Shown here: positions 55,564 through 64,000 of the stretch, in pieces | How positions within the stretch are numbered: the stretch's first letter is position 1 | Layout: every line of letters begins with the position of its first letter | Source of the DNA: Rhodobacteraceae bacterium SB2 | GTDB taxonomy: Bacteria; Pseudomonadota; Alphaproteobacteria; Rhodobacterales; Rhodobacteraceae | Length of the DNA stretch: 64,000 nucleotides | Assembly (NCBI GenBank): GCA_001642945.1 | Contig: LGRT01000023.1 | Coordinates: 62,001 to 126,000, forward strand | Direction: 5' to 3' | Notes under the pieces: generated by a model | Seen by the model: the letters and a program-made list of their open reading frames with translations, nothing else | Database searches by the model: none | What the model was told of the DNA's origin: nothing | Program-made: the position numbers and the translations under genes

Positions 55564-57348
55564 CTAGAGCCGCACATAACGCCCGGGTGCATCGGGAAGG
55601 TTTTCACGCTCAGCTTCGGAAAAATGGCGCGCGGCGATTTTTTTACCGGACCGACGGGTCAGCCATGCGCTCCAACTGGGCCACCAGCTGCCAGAATTAA
55701 AATCTGCTGTTTTCTGCCACTGATCACTAGAGAGGGTTAAATCTTGATTCGTGAAATGGCCATATTTCTTTTTACTGGGAGGGTTGATAATGCCTGCGAT
55801 ATGGCCTGACTGGGATAAAATAAACTGTTTTGAGCGACTGCCCATTCCCTGCACGCCCCGGTAACTGTCTTTCCAGGCCGCGATATGATCGGTCTCGCAG
55901 CCAATTGCGCACACGGGAACTTTGACATCTTTTAAGTGTAAACGCTCTCCCAACAACGTTATGCCCTGCGTGGCGAAAGCATCACTTTGGCATAATTCGC
56001 GCAAATATTGCACGGCCATCCGCCCGGGAAGGTTGGTACCATCTCCATTCCAAAACAGCAGATCAAACGCCGGCGGCGCTTCGCCCATCATATAACTTTT
56101 TATCGCTGGCTTATAAATCAGATCATTGGCGCGCAAAAAGCTAAACGTGCGCGCCATAACAAAGCTTTTCAGCATACCGCGCTGCGCAACTTCTTGTTGA
56201 ATCCCATCGATAAAATCATTTTGCAGGAATGGGGTGAATTCGCCCTGTTGTGAAAAATCCGTTAGCGTGGTGAAAAAACTTGCCGAATTCACCGAAGAAT
56301 CTCCGCGTTTTTTCAGCAAGGCCAAAGTCAGCGCCAATGTTGTGCCGCCAATACAATAGCCAACTGCGTTCACTTGGCTCTGCGCGCTGCGCGCCTTCAC
56401 TTCACGGATAGCGGTCAAAAACCCATCTTCGATATATGTTTCCAACCCAACATCACGGTAACTGTCATCAGGATTGACCCAAGACACCACAAACACGCTA
56501 AAGCCCTGCTCTGTCAGCCATTTGATAAGACTGTTCTGGGCTTTTAAATCCAAAACGTAAAATTTATTGATCCAAGGTGGAAAAATGAGAAGAGGAATCG
56601 CGTGCACAACTTCGCTGGAGGGGCTGTATTGCAGCAATTCAAACATCCGGTTTTCAAAAACAACCTTGCCCGGGCTATTGGCAATATTGACCCCCAATTC
56701 GAACACTTTGTCATTTGCCAGCTTCACAACCAGTTCACCCTGGTTATCCTCTAAATCCGAGATTAGGTTCTCCAACCCATCAATCAAAGATTGGCCATCT
56801 GTTTCGATCGCGCGCTCCAGCGCATCTGGATTGGTGCCTAGAAAATTTGTGGGCGCCATCATATCAATGATTTGATCGGTAAAAAATGACAGGCGTTTTT
56901 GTTCAACGGCCGCTAAGCCATCCATGCTGCGCGCCGCGCTGCGCAAAGCTGCCGCATTCTGCAAATATTGGTCTTTTACAAAACTAAAATAAGGGTGGCT
57001 CTGCCACATCGGATTGGAAAACCGAGGATCCGAGTTAGTGGCTGATGATTCCCCACCCACGCTTTGCATTCCACCAAGGTTTTGCTGCAGCGTTGCAAAG
57101 TGGCTTAAAGATTTCCCCCAATATTCAACCTGCTGCGCCATTAATCGCGCCGGGTTCTTCACCGCCTCTTCCCAATAAGCATGCGAAGCTTTGACCATCA
57201 AATCCGGGCCGGGGCCGCTCAAAGCCGGGGCTACGGCCTGTTTGTTCTGCACAAGAGTTAAAAAGCGCTGCGACAGCTCTTCCAGCTTGACCAAATTTTC
57301 ACTCATTTGGTCATCTTTTTCTGCAACTGCATTGTCTTTTCTTGTCAT
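55564..57348 (-). CDS. phaC: Class I polyhydroxyalkanoate synthase
   Basis: PhaC polymerises hydroxyacyl-CoA to PHA. The 594-residue length fits class I. The lipase-like box is GYCIGGT with nucleophile Cys332; other marks are PPWINKFYVLDL, VVSWVNPD, FWNGDGTNLPG and the C-terminal GHIAGIINPP containing the catalytic His. The start MTRKDNAVAEKDD at 57348 is supported by the CTGC-N3-GCAG operator 25 bases upstream. It is followed by phaP and phaR on the same strand and is divergent from phaZ. Confidence 0.96.
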   Translation of the reverse strand: MTRKDNAVAEKDDQMSENLVKLEELSQRFLTLVQNKQAVAPALSGPGPDLMVKASHAYWEEAVKNPARLMAQQVEYWGKSLSHFATLQQNLGGMQSVGGESSATNSDPRFSNPMWQSHPYFSFVKDQYLQNAAALRSAARSMDGLAAVEQKRLSFFTDQIIDMMAPTNFLGTNPDALERAIETDGQSLIDGLENLISDLEDNQGELVVKLANDKVFELGVNIANSPGKVVFENRMFELLQYSPSSEVVHAIPLLIFPPWINKFYVLDLKAQNSLIKWLTEQGFSVFVVSWVNPDDSYRDVGLETYIEDGFLTAIREVKARSAQSQVNAVGYCIGGTTLALTLALLKKRGDSSVNSASFFTTLTDFSQQGEFTPFLQNDFIDGIQQEVAQRGMLKSFVMARTFSFLRANDLIYKPAIKSYMMGEAPPAFDLLFWNGDGTNLPGRMAVQYLRELCQSDAFATQGITLLGERLHLKDVKVPVCAIGCETDHIAAWKDSYRGVQGMGSRSKQFILSQSGHIAGIINPPSKKKYGHFTNQDLTLSSDQWQKTADFNSGSWWPSWSAWLTRRSGKKIAARHFSEAERENLPDAPGRYVRL

Positions 57349-57372
57349 TTTTGCATTTTTCAGTTAATATTT

Positions 57373-57383
57373 CTGCTATGCAG
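57373..57383. promoter_or_regulatory. PhaR operator in the phaC/phaZ divergent region
   Basis: CTGC-TAT-GCAG matches the motif found twice before phaP. It lies between the phaC start (57348) and the phaZ start (57454) and could control either promoter. Confidence 0.7.
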
Positions 57384-57453
57384 CATAACAGCGCCGGATA
57401 AAAATTCCAAGCGGCGATGCAAAGCGGCAAAATGGTTAAGTTTGGAGCAGAAA

Positions 57454-58731
57454 ATGCGGTTTATGGCGAATTATGATTTCATGGAAACCATGCGCAATAC
57501 CAACCAATGGATTGGCGCAAGCGCGCAAGCCTTTGCCTCAAATCCCGGTTTCGCAATGATGCCCAACCCTGCGCTTGAATGGATGGCCGCCTGGGGGCAA
57601 GTGACCGAGCGCAGTTTTCAACGGATGAGCGTAAAGCCTGATTGGGGAATTGATAGCATGCCCGGTGCAGATGGGCGGGATCATGTGGTAGAGCCAAAAG
57701 CCGTTTTGAAAGCCCCCTTTGGCGACTTGGTGCATTTTGACGTACAAGATCGGCCCACCGCGCCGCGAAAAGTGTTGTTGGTGGCGCCCATGTCAGGCCA
57801 TTATGCGACCTTGCTGCGCTCGACAGTGAAAAGCCTGATCCCCGATTGTGAAGTTTATATCACCGATTGGCATAATGCGCGGGACATTCCTGTATCGGAT
57901 GGTAAATTCGATATTGAAGATTATACGCTCTATTTGGTGGATTATTTGCGCCATCTGGGACCCGACACGCATGTAATCGCCGTGTGCCAACCCGTGCCCT
58001 TGGCGCTGGCCGCCACAGCCTATCTGGCGCAAGAAGATCCAAAGGCGCAGCCCCTCAGCCTGACCTTAATCGGGGGGCCAATTGATCCGGATGCAAACCC
58101 AACCGATGTCACTGATTTTGGCCATCGCGTCACAATGGGGCAGCTTGAACAGACCCTGATCCAGCGCGTTGGGTTTAAATATGCTGGCGTTGGCCGAAAA
58201 GTTTATCCCGGGTTACTTCAATTATCCTCATTTATGTCGATGAATGCCGAGCGCCACACCCTGGCCTTTCGCGATCAAGTTTTGAAAGTGATCCGCGGCG
58301 AGGCATCGGATCACGATCCGCATAACAAGTTCTATGACGAATATCTTGCAGTTATGGACATGACCGCTGAATTTTATCTGAGCACCGTTGAACGCATTTT
58401 CAAATCGCGCGAGATCGCGCAAAACACGTTTAGCATCGCGGGTAAGGCGATTGATTTTGGCGCGATAACGGATGTGGCCATCAAAACCGTAGAAGGTGCC
58501 AAAGATGATATCTCAGCGCCGGGCCAATGCGTCGCAGCGTTGGCGCTTTGCACGGGGCTGTCAGCGGATAAGAAAGCCAGCCATTTAGAACCTGATGCCG
58601 GACATTACGGTATTTTTGCTGGCAAAAGTTGGCGCAACAACATTCGCCCCTTGGTGCTCGAATTTATCGATGCGAACAGCAAACGGCGTCTAGAAACGCG
58701 CTCAAAAAAAGCAAATCAGCCCAAGGTTTAG
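57454..58731 (+). CDS. phaZ: Intracellular PHA depolymerase PhaZ
   Basis: PhaZ mobilises stored PHA inside the cell. The 425-residue protein belongs to the intracellular depolymerase family (COG4553), in which the nucleophile is a cysteine in a CQP box: here AVCQPVPLAL (Cys178). LLVAPMSGHYATLLRSTV and VYITDWHNARDIP precede it, and DAGHYGIFAGKSWR near the C-terminus holds the catalytic His. The ATG at 57454 follows GGAG at six bases; ATG 57463 is an alternative. It is transcribed away from phaC, the usual Rhodobacterales arrangement. Its 3' end overlaps the convergent oxidoreductase gene by four bases. Confidence 0.93.
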   Translation: MRFMANYDFMETMRNTNQWIGASAQAFASNPGFAMMPNPALEWMAAWGQVTERSFQRMSVKPDWGIDSMPGADGRDHVVEPKAVLKAPFGDLVHFDVQDRPTAPRKVLLVAPMSGHYATLLRSTVKSLIPDCEVYITDWHNARDIPVSDGKFDIEDYTLYLVDYLRHLGPDTHVIAVCQPVPLALAATAYLAQEDPKAQPLSLTLIGGPIDPDANPTDVTDFGHRVTMGQLEQTLIQRVGFKYAGVGRKVYPGLLQLSSFMSMNAERHTLAFRDQVLKVIRGEASDHDPHNKFYDEYLAVMDMTAEFYLSTVERIFKSREIAQNTFSIAGKAIDFGAITDVAIKTVEGAKDDISAPGQCVAALALCTGLSADKKASHLEPDAGHYGIFAGKSWRNNIRPLVLEFIDANSKRRLETRSKKANQPKV

Positions 58732-59702
58732 CCGCGGGCTTTTCGGAAAACCTGATCAATCATCCGTTGCGTGCCTTGTGAAAACTCTAACGGACAAGGA
58801 TAATCTTTCCCCTCATGAAGGCTGGCCTGAAACGCTTCAAGCTGGCGCGTATAATGATTCTCATTTGGAAAGCGCTTCACGTGTTTCGCCTCGCCCCCTT
58901 GGTGTAGTTCAACCTCTGCCTGTCCAAAAACCTGCGGATTGAAAGGCGCCGTAAGGCGAATAAACCCACTGGTTCCATGAAAGTTCATTTCCTGCCGCGC
59001 ATCCATACGCATTGATGTCACGCCCATAAACCGAAAGCCGGGAAATTGCGCAGTGACGCCAGCCCAAACATCTACCCCGTTTTCCCACGTTATCGTGGCG
59101 TCCAAAATCGCCTCAGGCTCTTGTCCGGTGACATAGCGCGCACTGCCAAATGTATAAACGCCGATATCGGGCAAACTGCCACCACCCGTATCCGGGCGGT
59201 TGCGAATATTAGCCACATCTTCTGCATTATTATACGAAAATACGCCATCGACCTGTACCAGATCCCCGATCACACCGCTTTCAAAAAGTGCCTTTGCGTA
59301 TTGCCATTGTGGATGATGAACGATCATATAGGCTTCGACCAGCATCAAACCCGCGCTATCGCGCAGCGCTATAAGCTCATCAATATCCGACGCCTGCATC
59401 GCGATTGGTTTCTCGCATAAAACATGCTTGCCAGCGGCAATGGCTTTTTTGACCCATGCCACATGCAGATGGTTGGGCAAAGGAATATAGACCGCATCAA
59501 TATCAGGGTCGTTCAAAACGGCGTCGTAGCTGCTATGCACTTTCAGGCCAGGGGCCAGCGCTTTGAAAGGCGCCGCTTTTGCACCATTCGACGTGCCAAG
59601 CGCCACCAATTCTGTGTTGCGGGCCAATTGCATCGCCGGCGCCATATGCTGTTTGGCGAAATGAGCCGCCCCCAATATTCCCCAGCGCACTGTCTTCGTC
59701 AT
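58728..59702 (-). CDS. Gfo/Idh/MocA-family NAD(P)-dependent oxidoreductase
   Basis: A 324-residue two-domain dehydrogenase. The N-terminal Rossmann domain has RWGILGAAHFAKQHMAPAM and the family's VLCEKPIAM (Lys in EKP). The C-terminal domain has GGGSLPDIGVYTFGSARYV, where DIGVY supplies catalytic residues. The family oxidises sugars, inositols or related compounds; the substrate is unknown. The start follows GGGAGA. It lies between phaZ and rpoH without an obvious pathway partner. Confidence 0.9.
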   Translation of the reverse strand: MTKTVRWGILGAAHFAKQHMAPAMQLARNTELVALGTSNGAKAAPFKALAPGLKVHSSYDAVLNDPDIDAVYIPLPNHLHVAWVKKAIAAGKHVLCEKPIAMQASDIDELIALRDSAGLMLVEAYMIVHHPQWQYAKALFESGVIGDLVQVDGVFSYNNAEDVANIRNRPDTGGGSLPDIGVYTFGSARYVTGQEPEAILDATITWENGVDVWAGVTAQFPGFRFMGVTSMRMDARQEMNFHGTSGFIRLTAPFNPQVFGQAEVELHQGGEAKHVKRFPNENHYTRQLEAFQASLHEGKDYPCPLEFSQGTQRMIDQVFRKARG

Positions 59703-59763
59703 TACATATTCTCCCGATTGCCTTTTCCTTCAGGCTAGCGGGTTTTAGCAATGCACAAAAGCC

Positions 59764-60660
59764 CTAGCCGGCGCTGAGCATGCCTTTGTCATGGGCAAGC
59801 CGTCGCATTTCCTGTTGCAACTTTTCAAATGCGCGCACTTCAATCTGGCGAATGCGTTCTCGGCTTACGCTATATTCTTCGCTCAAATCTTCCAAAGTGA
59901 TTGATTGCTCATCAAGCCGGCGTTTGATCAAAATATCTTTCTCACGCGGGTTTAACACTTCCATCGCTTGTTCAAGCATGGCGCGACGCAGCTCTAGCTC
60001 ATCTTTGGCCTCATAATCGCCAGCTTGATCCGCGTCTTCATCTTCCAGCCAATCCTGCCATTGCATCGAGCCTTCGCCATCAGCCCCGATTTGTACGTTC
60101 AAAGAGGCATCCCCGCCGGACAGACGGCGGTTCATATTCACCACCTCCTCTTCGCTGACGCCCAAATCTGTTGCAATTTTATGCACTTTATCGGGATGCA
60201 TATCCCCATCTTCCAGCGCGCCGATTCGCGACTTGGCTTTGCGAAGGTTAAAGAACAACTTCTTTTGCGCGCTTGTGGTGCCCATTTTTACCAAAGACCA
60301 GCTGCGCAAAATATATTCTTGAATGCTCGCCCTTATCCACCACATGGCGTAGGTGGCAAGGCGAAACCCCTTTTCAGGATCAAAGCGCTTTACGGCCTGC
60401 ATCAAACCAACATTGGCCTCTGAAATCACTTCTGCCTGCGGCAACCCATAGCCGCGGTAGCCCATGGCAATTTTTGCCGCCAGCCGCAAATGCGAGGTCA
60501 CCATTTTATGCGCAGCTTGTGTATCCTGTTTTTCCACCCAACGTTTGCCCAGCATATATTCTTCTTCATGCTCAAGCATTGGAAATTTACGGATCTCTTG
60601 CAAATATCGGCTCAAACCCCCTTCTGGGGTTGGGGCGGGAAGGTTAGAATAATTTGCCAT
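59764..60660 (-). CDS. rpoH: RNA polymerase sigma factor RpoH
   Basis: RpoH (sigma-32) directs heat-shock transcription and, in Rhodobacter relatives, also part of the oxidative response. The 298-residue protein has region 2 (SEANVGLMQAVKRFDPEKGFRLATYAMWWIRASIQEYIL), the RpoH box QKKLFFNLRKAK and region 4 with SRERIRQIEVRAFEKLQ. Rhodobacterales often have two RpoH proteins; whether this is RpoHI or RpoHII cannot be decided here. A short hairpin lies 14 bases upstream of the start. Confidence 0.94.
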   Translation of the reverse strand: MANYSNLPAPTPEGGLSRYLQEIRKFPMLEHEEEYMLGKRWVEKQDTQAAHKMVTSHLRLAAKIAMGYRGYGLPQAEVISEANVGLMQAVKRFDPEKGFRLATYAMWWIRASIQEYILRSWSLVKMGTTSAQKKLFFNLRKAKSRIGALEDGDMHPDKVHKIATDLGVSEEEVVNMNRRLSGGDASLNVQIGADGEGSMQWQDWLEDEDADQAGDYEAKDELELRRAMLEQAMEVLNPREKDILIKRRLDEQSITLEDLSEEYSVSRERIRQIEVRAFEKLQQEMRRLAHDKGMLSAG

Positions 60661-60674
60661 CGGTTACCTCATAC

Positions 60675-60689
60675 ACGCATCTTATGCGT
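60675..60689 (-). promoter_or_regulatory. Hairpin in the rpoH leader
   Basis: ACGCAT-AAG-ATGCGT on the minus strand is a perfect 6-bp stem with a 3-base loop, ending 14 bases before the rpoH start and just before a GAGGTAA ribosome site. A role in translational control of a heat-shock regulator is possible, but the stem does not itself cover the ribosome site. Confidence 0.45.
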
Positions 60690-60803
60690 AAGAGATAAGA
60701 GCCGGGCTTTGGCATTTCAAGATCAGGGCCAGCGCTTCTGGAAAAGTTTACAGAAAAAAATAAACGGCAAAGCCAAGCCAGTCGCGCTGGCGACCCCGCG
60801 CCT

Positions 60804-61835
60804 TTAGCCATCCTTTTCCAACGCCTCTAGAAGGGTTTTGAAATCGGTGGGATATGGCGCTTCAAAACGCATATTCTCGCCGGAAACCGGGTGTTCAAAA
60901 CCCAAAACAGCCGCATGCAAAGCCTGCCGTGAAAAACCACTGACCAGGGCCAAGCTGGCCTCAGACAAGGCTTTTTTCCCAATCTTTCGCCGGCCACCAT
61001 AAACCGGATCCCCCAATAGGCCGTGGCCAGTATGCGCCAGATGCACACGAATTTGATGCGTGCGCCCGGTTTCAAGCCGGCATTCAATCAACGAAAGGGT
61101 CGCAGGGCATCCATAGCTTGCCAGCAATCGCGACCGGGTTACGGCATGGCGGCCGCCTTCAAAAAACACCGCTTGACGCTGGCGGTCAGTGCGATGGCGG
61201 GCCAGATGCGTGGTGATTTTCATCACATTTCCCGCTTCAAAATTTACCCCGCGCACCCCTCTTAACCGGGGCTCATTGGCATCTGGCACCCCGTAACAAA
61301 TCGCGCGATAAGCCCGCTCTACTTTGTGCAATTCAAATTGTTTGGCCAAACCGTGATGCGCCTTATCCGATTTCGCAACCACCAAAAGCCCGGATGTATC
61401 CTTATCAATGCGATGCACGATGCCCGGGCGCTTTTCACCGCCAATGCCCGACAGGCTATCGGCGCAGTGATGCAACAAAGCATGCACCAGCGTACCGGTT
61501 GGCGATCCGGGCGCGGGATGAACGACCATCCCAGCGGGTTTATCAATCACGATCAGCGCGTCATCTTCATAGACCACGCGCAAGGGAATATTTTCGGGCG
61601 TTAAATTGAGCTCGGCAGCACAGGGAAGTTCAATCTGAACCTGCGCCCCTTCCACAACTTTGGCTTTTGGATTGTTTTGTGGCGCCAGATTGATCCGAAC
61701 CGCACCTGCCAGGATCAAACGCGTTAAATATGTACGGGAAAGTTCAGCCTGCGCTGGTGCATCGCGAAAAAGCGCTTTATCAAGGCGCTGAGGAGGGTCC
61801 GCTGCGATCTGAAATTCAATAAGGGTAGTCGTCAT
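60804..61835 (-). CDS. RluA/RluD-family pseudouridine synthase
   Basis: A 343-residue enzyme with an N-terminal S4 domain (RLDKALFRDAP, SRTYLTRLILAGAVRIN) and the RluA-type catalytic domain: VVHPAPGSPTGTLVHALL, HRIDKDTSGLLVVAKS (catalytic Asp), RTHQIRVHLAHTGHGLLGDPVYGG. The combination fits RluD, which modifies helix 69 of 23S rRNA, but RluC cannot be excluded. The start codon overlaps that of the divergent DUF6476 gene on the other strand. The rpoH gene follows downstream on the same strand after 143 bp. Confidence 0.92.
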   Translation of the reverse strand: MTTTLIEFQIAADPPQRLDKALFRDAPAQAELSRTYLTRLILAGAVRINLAPQNNPKAKVVEGAQVQIELPCAAELNLTPENIPLRVVYEDDALIVIDKPAGMVVHPAPGSPTGTLVHALLHHCADSLSGIGGEKRPGIVHRIDKDTSGLLVVAKSDKAHHGLAKQFELHKVERAYRAICYGVPDANEPRLRGVRGVNFEAGNVMKITTHLARHRTDRQRQAVFFEGGRHAVTRSRLLASYGCPATLSLIECRLETGRTHQIRVHLAHTGHGLLGDPVYGGRRKIGKKALSEASLALVSGFSRQALHAAVLGFEHPVSGENMRFEAPYPTDFKTLLEALEKDG

Positions 61836-62130
61836 GGAGCAACCTACAGAGCCTGAAAATAAGGTGCCGCATCTCGATTATTTGCGGCGTCTGGTGACGC
61901 TACTAAGCGCCACGATGATTGGCGGAATGATAATCTTAATCATCTTGTTTGTCATTCGTTTTCAGCAAGATATACTGAACGTTCCCCCAGAAATTACGCT
62001 GCCCAGCGGCGTCACACCAATTGCGTTCACGCAAACCCGCGACTGGTATGCTGTGGTGACGCAAGAGAATAAAATCTTACTTTTCACACCCAAAGGCAAA
62101 CTGTTCCAAACCGTTGAGATCACCCAGTAG
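61834..62130 (+). CDS. DUF6476 family small membrane protein
   Basis: A 98-residue protein with one membrane helix (LLSATMIGGMIILIILFVIRF) and a short periplasmic beta-rich tail (DWYAVVTQENKILLFTPKGKLF). It matches a small Rhodobacteraceae family, DUF6476, of unknown function. The ATG at 61834 lies in the same CATG as the opposite-strand pseudouridine synthase start; its AAGGG ribosome site is inside that gene. It converges with thyX. Confidence 0.85.
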   Translation: MEQPTEPENKVPHLDYLRRLVTLLSATMIGGMIILIILFVIRFQQDILNVPPEITLPSGVTPIAFTQTRDWYAVVTQENKILLFTPKGKLFQTVEITQ

Positions 62131-62144
62131 CGCGTCTGCTTCGG

Positions 62145-63053
62145 CTAATCTGCCAGCGCTGTTTGAAACTCGCGCCATTCACCAGCGCTCATCCCAGAAT
62201 TTTCCTGCGTGACCGCCTCGCCTCTGAGCATCCGCCGCACGCAATCCAGCGCAGTGCTTGAGAGCGTTGCACCGCCCATACGATAATCTTCAAACGCCCG
62301 ATAGGCGAAGGGCACCCAATCGGCCACCAGTTTACAAATTTCATCCGCATAGACGCGGATTTCATATTGCGCATGCGCATCAGCGCGCAGACGTAAAAAG
62401 TGCAAAAGGTTGTGCAAATCCACCTTCCAATACCATTGCGTATAAATATTCGCAGGCAAATTCATACGCGCCAATTCTCTGGCCAAGCCATCCTGACCAT
62501 CTTGAGAAATCATTTCTTCATAATGATCATAGGCGCGCATCGCATCATCGCGCAGATAGCGCAGTACCCGCTCGGCTTCTTGCCCAGTGAGCGCCGCGCC
62601 GCGCCCCTGATTGTTCACCACCGATTGCGATGCAAGGGATTCGGGCGCAGGAATGTAAAATTCGCGGTCCAAAATAGAATAGCGGGCCGAATATTCGTTC
62701 ACATTGGCCGTGCGATGTCGGATCCATTGACGCGCCACAAAAACCGGCAGCTTCACATGCAGCTTCACCTCGCACATTTCAAAAGGCGTTGAGTGCCAAT
62801 GCCGCATCAAATAGCGCACAAGCCCTTCATCATTTTGAACCGATTTGGTGCCTTTGCCATAGCTCACCCGCGCCGCTTGGCAAATCGCCGCATCATCGCC
62901 CATGTAATCAATCACGCGCACAAACCCGTGATCCAGCACGGGATAGGCAGTGTATAGGTGATCCTCCATCCCCTGACTGACAGCCCTTAAAGTCGGCTGC
63001 GTATGGCGGCGCTGTTCCGCGATTTCCGCCTGCTGATCGGGTGAAAGGGGCAT
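62145..63053 (-). CDS. thyX: Flavin-dependent thymidylate synthase ThyX
   Basis: ThyX makes dTMP from dUMP using methylene-tetrahydrofolate, NADPH and FAD and replaces ThyA. The 302-residue protein has the ThyX motif [13 protein letters not shown] (112-124), the [24 protein letters not shown] approach and the C-terminal helix [19 protein letters not shown]. The family motif is intact, so the enzyme should be active. Because ThyX yields tetrahydrofolate directly, it spares dihydrofolate reductase. The 246-bp region upstream is shared with the divergent gloA. Confidence 0.95.
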   Translation of the reverse strand: MPLSPDQQAEIAEQRRHTQPTLRAVSQGMEDHLYTAYPVLDHGFVRVIDYMGDDAAICQAARVSYGKGTKSVQNDEGLVRYLMRHWHSTPFEMCEVKLHVKLPVFVARQWIRHRTANVNEYSARYSILDREFYIPAPESLASQSVVNNQGRGAALTGQEAERVLRYLRDDAMRAYDHYEEMISQDGQDGLARELARMNLPANIYTQWYWKVDLHNLLHFLRLRADAHAQYEIRVYADEICKLVADWVPFAYRAFEDYRMGGATLSSTALDCVRRMLRGEAVTQENSGMSAGEWREFQTALAD

Positions 63054-63299
63054 TTGACGAATCCTTTTTACTGCTCAAGTGCTCCTACTATATCTTGAGG
63101 TTAGCAAACAAAAAACCGCGATATGAAGGAGATTTCAGAAAAACACTGCGGAAATGGTCAAAAAGTCAGCTGACAGCCGCTTGCGTGGGCCTCGCATTGG
63201 AAAATTTAAATGACTTCTGCCTTAAACACGGCGATTGCCTCTAGACAGAGGCCGCTGTCATGATAGCGTTAAAGGATTAATCAAATAAAGGAGTTACGC

Positions 63300-63728
63300 A
63301 TGGGCACGCGGTATTTACATACGATGGTTCGGGTCAAAGACCTTGATAAATCAATCGCATTTTTCAAATTACTGGGGTTGGTTCAAACGCGGCGCTCGGA
63401 TTATGAGAAGGGTCGGTTTTCCTTAGTCTTCATGGCGCCCGAGGGCCAAGAAGATTGCCCGGTCGAGTTGACTTATAATTGGGATGGCGATGAAGGATTG
63501 CCAAGCGACAGCAGGCATTTTGGCCATTTGGCGTATTTGGTGGATAATATTTATGACATGTGCCAGTATTTGCAGGAGAATGGCGTTGTGATCAACCGGC
63601 CCCCGCGGGATGGCCATATGGCCTTTGTGCGCTCGCCCGATAATATCTCGGTGGAACTGCTGCAAAAGGGCGATGCGCTGCCGCCCGCTGAGCCGTGGGT
63701 GTCTATGGGCAATACCGGCCATTGGTAA
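63300..63728 (+). CDS. gloA: Lactoylglutathione lyase (glyoxalase I)
   Basis: GloA isomerises the hemithioacetal of methylglyoxal and glutathione to lactoylglutathione. The 142-residue protein shows a single VOC fold: RYLHTMVRVKDLDKSIAFFKLLGL (metal His), VELTYNWD (metal Glu), FGHLAYLVDNIYDMC (metal His) and ISVELLQKG (metal Glu). ATG 63300 follows AAAGGAG. With gor and a glutathione transferase elsewhere in the window it adds to the glutathione-dependent detoxification set. Confidence 0.94.
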   Translation: MGTRYLHTMVRVKDLDKSIAFFKLLGLVQTRRSDYEKGRFSLVFMAPEGQEDCPVELTYNWDGDEGLPSDSRHFGHLAYLVDNIYDMCQYLQENGVVINRPPRDGHMAFVRSPDNISVELLQKGDALPPAEPWVSMGNTGHW

Positions 63729-63816
63729 ACGCCGCTCATCCAACAAAATAACGGAACCAAATTCTACGGCGCTGGAGCACAATCATAATTCGCCCCTCAT
63801 TTGGGGGGCCACAGGA

Positions 63817-64000
63817 TCAATAAATATAACGGATTTGACCTTTCCAAAAGCGCTCAACCCGCTTTAAAATATGGGAAATATCCATCACTGATTGCGCCTC
63901 AAGCGTATTGCCTTCAATCAAGCCTTGCGCATGACGGGCAAATAAATGCGCAATGATATCGCGGATATTTTGGCCGCGTTGCGTCAGGCCGACGCGGACC
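63817..64000 (-). CDS. MarR-family regulator, PetP-like (C-terminal part; 5' end outside window)
   Basis: The minus strand is open from the window edge to a TGA at 63817, giving 61 residues: VRVGLTQRGQNIRDIIAHLF, then LKRVERFWKGQIRYIY at the end. VRVGLTQRG is the wing-plus-helix junction of a MarR winged helix, and the short ending resembles the Rhodobacter PetP regulator as I recall it. Only the C-terminal third is present, so ligand and targets cannot be judged. The frame is too short to appear as an ATG-started gene. Confidence 0.7.
   Translation of the reverse strand, partial: VRVGLTQRGQNIRDIIAHLFARHAQGLIEGNTLEAQSVMDISHILKRVERFWKGQIRYIY

Noticed and set aside
63041-63244. 67-codon frame in the thyX/gloA divergent region
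   Set aside because: No ribosome site, overlaps the thyX start region, composition is not protein-like and a perfect GCCTCT/AGAGGC hairpin sits at its end; treated as non-coding.
63792-63809. GCCCC...GGGGGC hairpin as a terminator between gloA and the MarR gene
   Set aside because: Stem is short and neither strand has a T run after it; too weak to list as a terminator.

Overview
The window looks like chromosome from a Roseobacter-group alphaproteobacterium (Rhodobacterales). The evidence is gene content and order: glyQ-DUF6446-glyS followed by a PPDK-like gene, a fused FdsG-FdsB formate dehydrogenase subunit, the small families DUF2842 and DUF6476, a phaZ/phaC-phasin-phaR locus with CTGC-N3-GCAG operators, a SAM-II riboswitch, and an alphaproteobacterial LexA-type box. 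Base composition is moderate by eye (not counted), unlike the GC-rich cultured Roseobacters. A streamlined pelagic lineage such as the RCA/Planktomarina type is therefore plausible, but this is an inference. I saw no rRNA, tRNA, insertion sequence, prophage or CRISPR array.

Layout. 1-4.6 kb: tail of a DMT exporter, then glmM, folP, folB and a cell-wall hydrolase. 4.7-10.8 kb: PPDK-like protein, glyS, DUF6446, glyQ. 11-15.9 kb: a SPOR/peptidoglycan-binding protein with a protease-like domain lacking its triad, a broken TPP-dependent decarboxylase gene and trkH. 15.9-19.4 kb: folE2, metZ under a SAM-II riboswitch, and a divergent glutathione transferase. 19.4-24.4 kb: ispZ/yciB, a DMT protein, ftsY and a lone fdsGB fusion gene. 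24.8-28.6 kb: xseA, purD, a [2Fe-2S] ferredoxin and a short OB-fold gene matching only the C-terminus of DnaE2. 28.6-34.7 kb: degP, DUF2065, hflC, hflK, gor, rpiA. 35-42.3 kb: sdaA, two DMT exporters, thiN, DUF2842, purA and a cobalt-type nitrile hydratase operon. 42.4-46 kb: secG, pyrG, rlmJ, a TerB-like gene. 46.1-54.2 kb: a collinear block of a histidine-type ABC importer, two glutamine-synthetase-like ligases, a class I amidotransferase and a PuuB-like oxidase. 54.3-58.7 kb: the polyhydroxyalkanoate locus. 58.7-64 kb: a Gfo/Idh/MocA oxidoreductase, rpoH, an RluA/RluD-type pseudouridine synthase, DUF6476, thyX, gloA and the end of a PetP-like MarR regulator.

How the parts fit together. Most genes are housekeeping: cell-wall precursor synthesis, folate, translation, nucleotides, membrane protein quality control. 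Three accessory modules handle carbon and nitrogen: (i) nitrile hydratase; (ii) the 46.1-54.2 kb block, read as import of an amine, gamma-glutamylation, oxidation and deglutamylation; (iii) PHA storage, where PhaR appears to bind operators in front of the phasin gene, in the phaC/phaZ divergent region and probably in front of its own gene.

Several loci look like gene loss in progress: the TPP decarboxylase carries a frameshift and a stop, the SOS polymerase DnaE2 is reduced to its last domain yet sits behind a LexA-type promoter and ahead of a good terminator, fdsGB has no catalytic subunit gene beside it, and the PPDK-like protein and the protease-like protein have lost catalytic residues. 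The DnaE2 remnant and the 46.1-54.2 kb amine block are the two items I would follow first.
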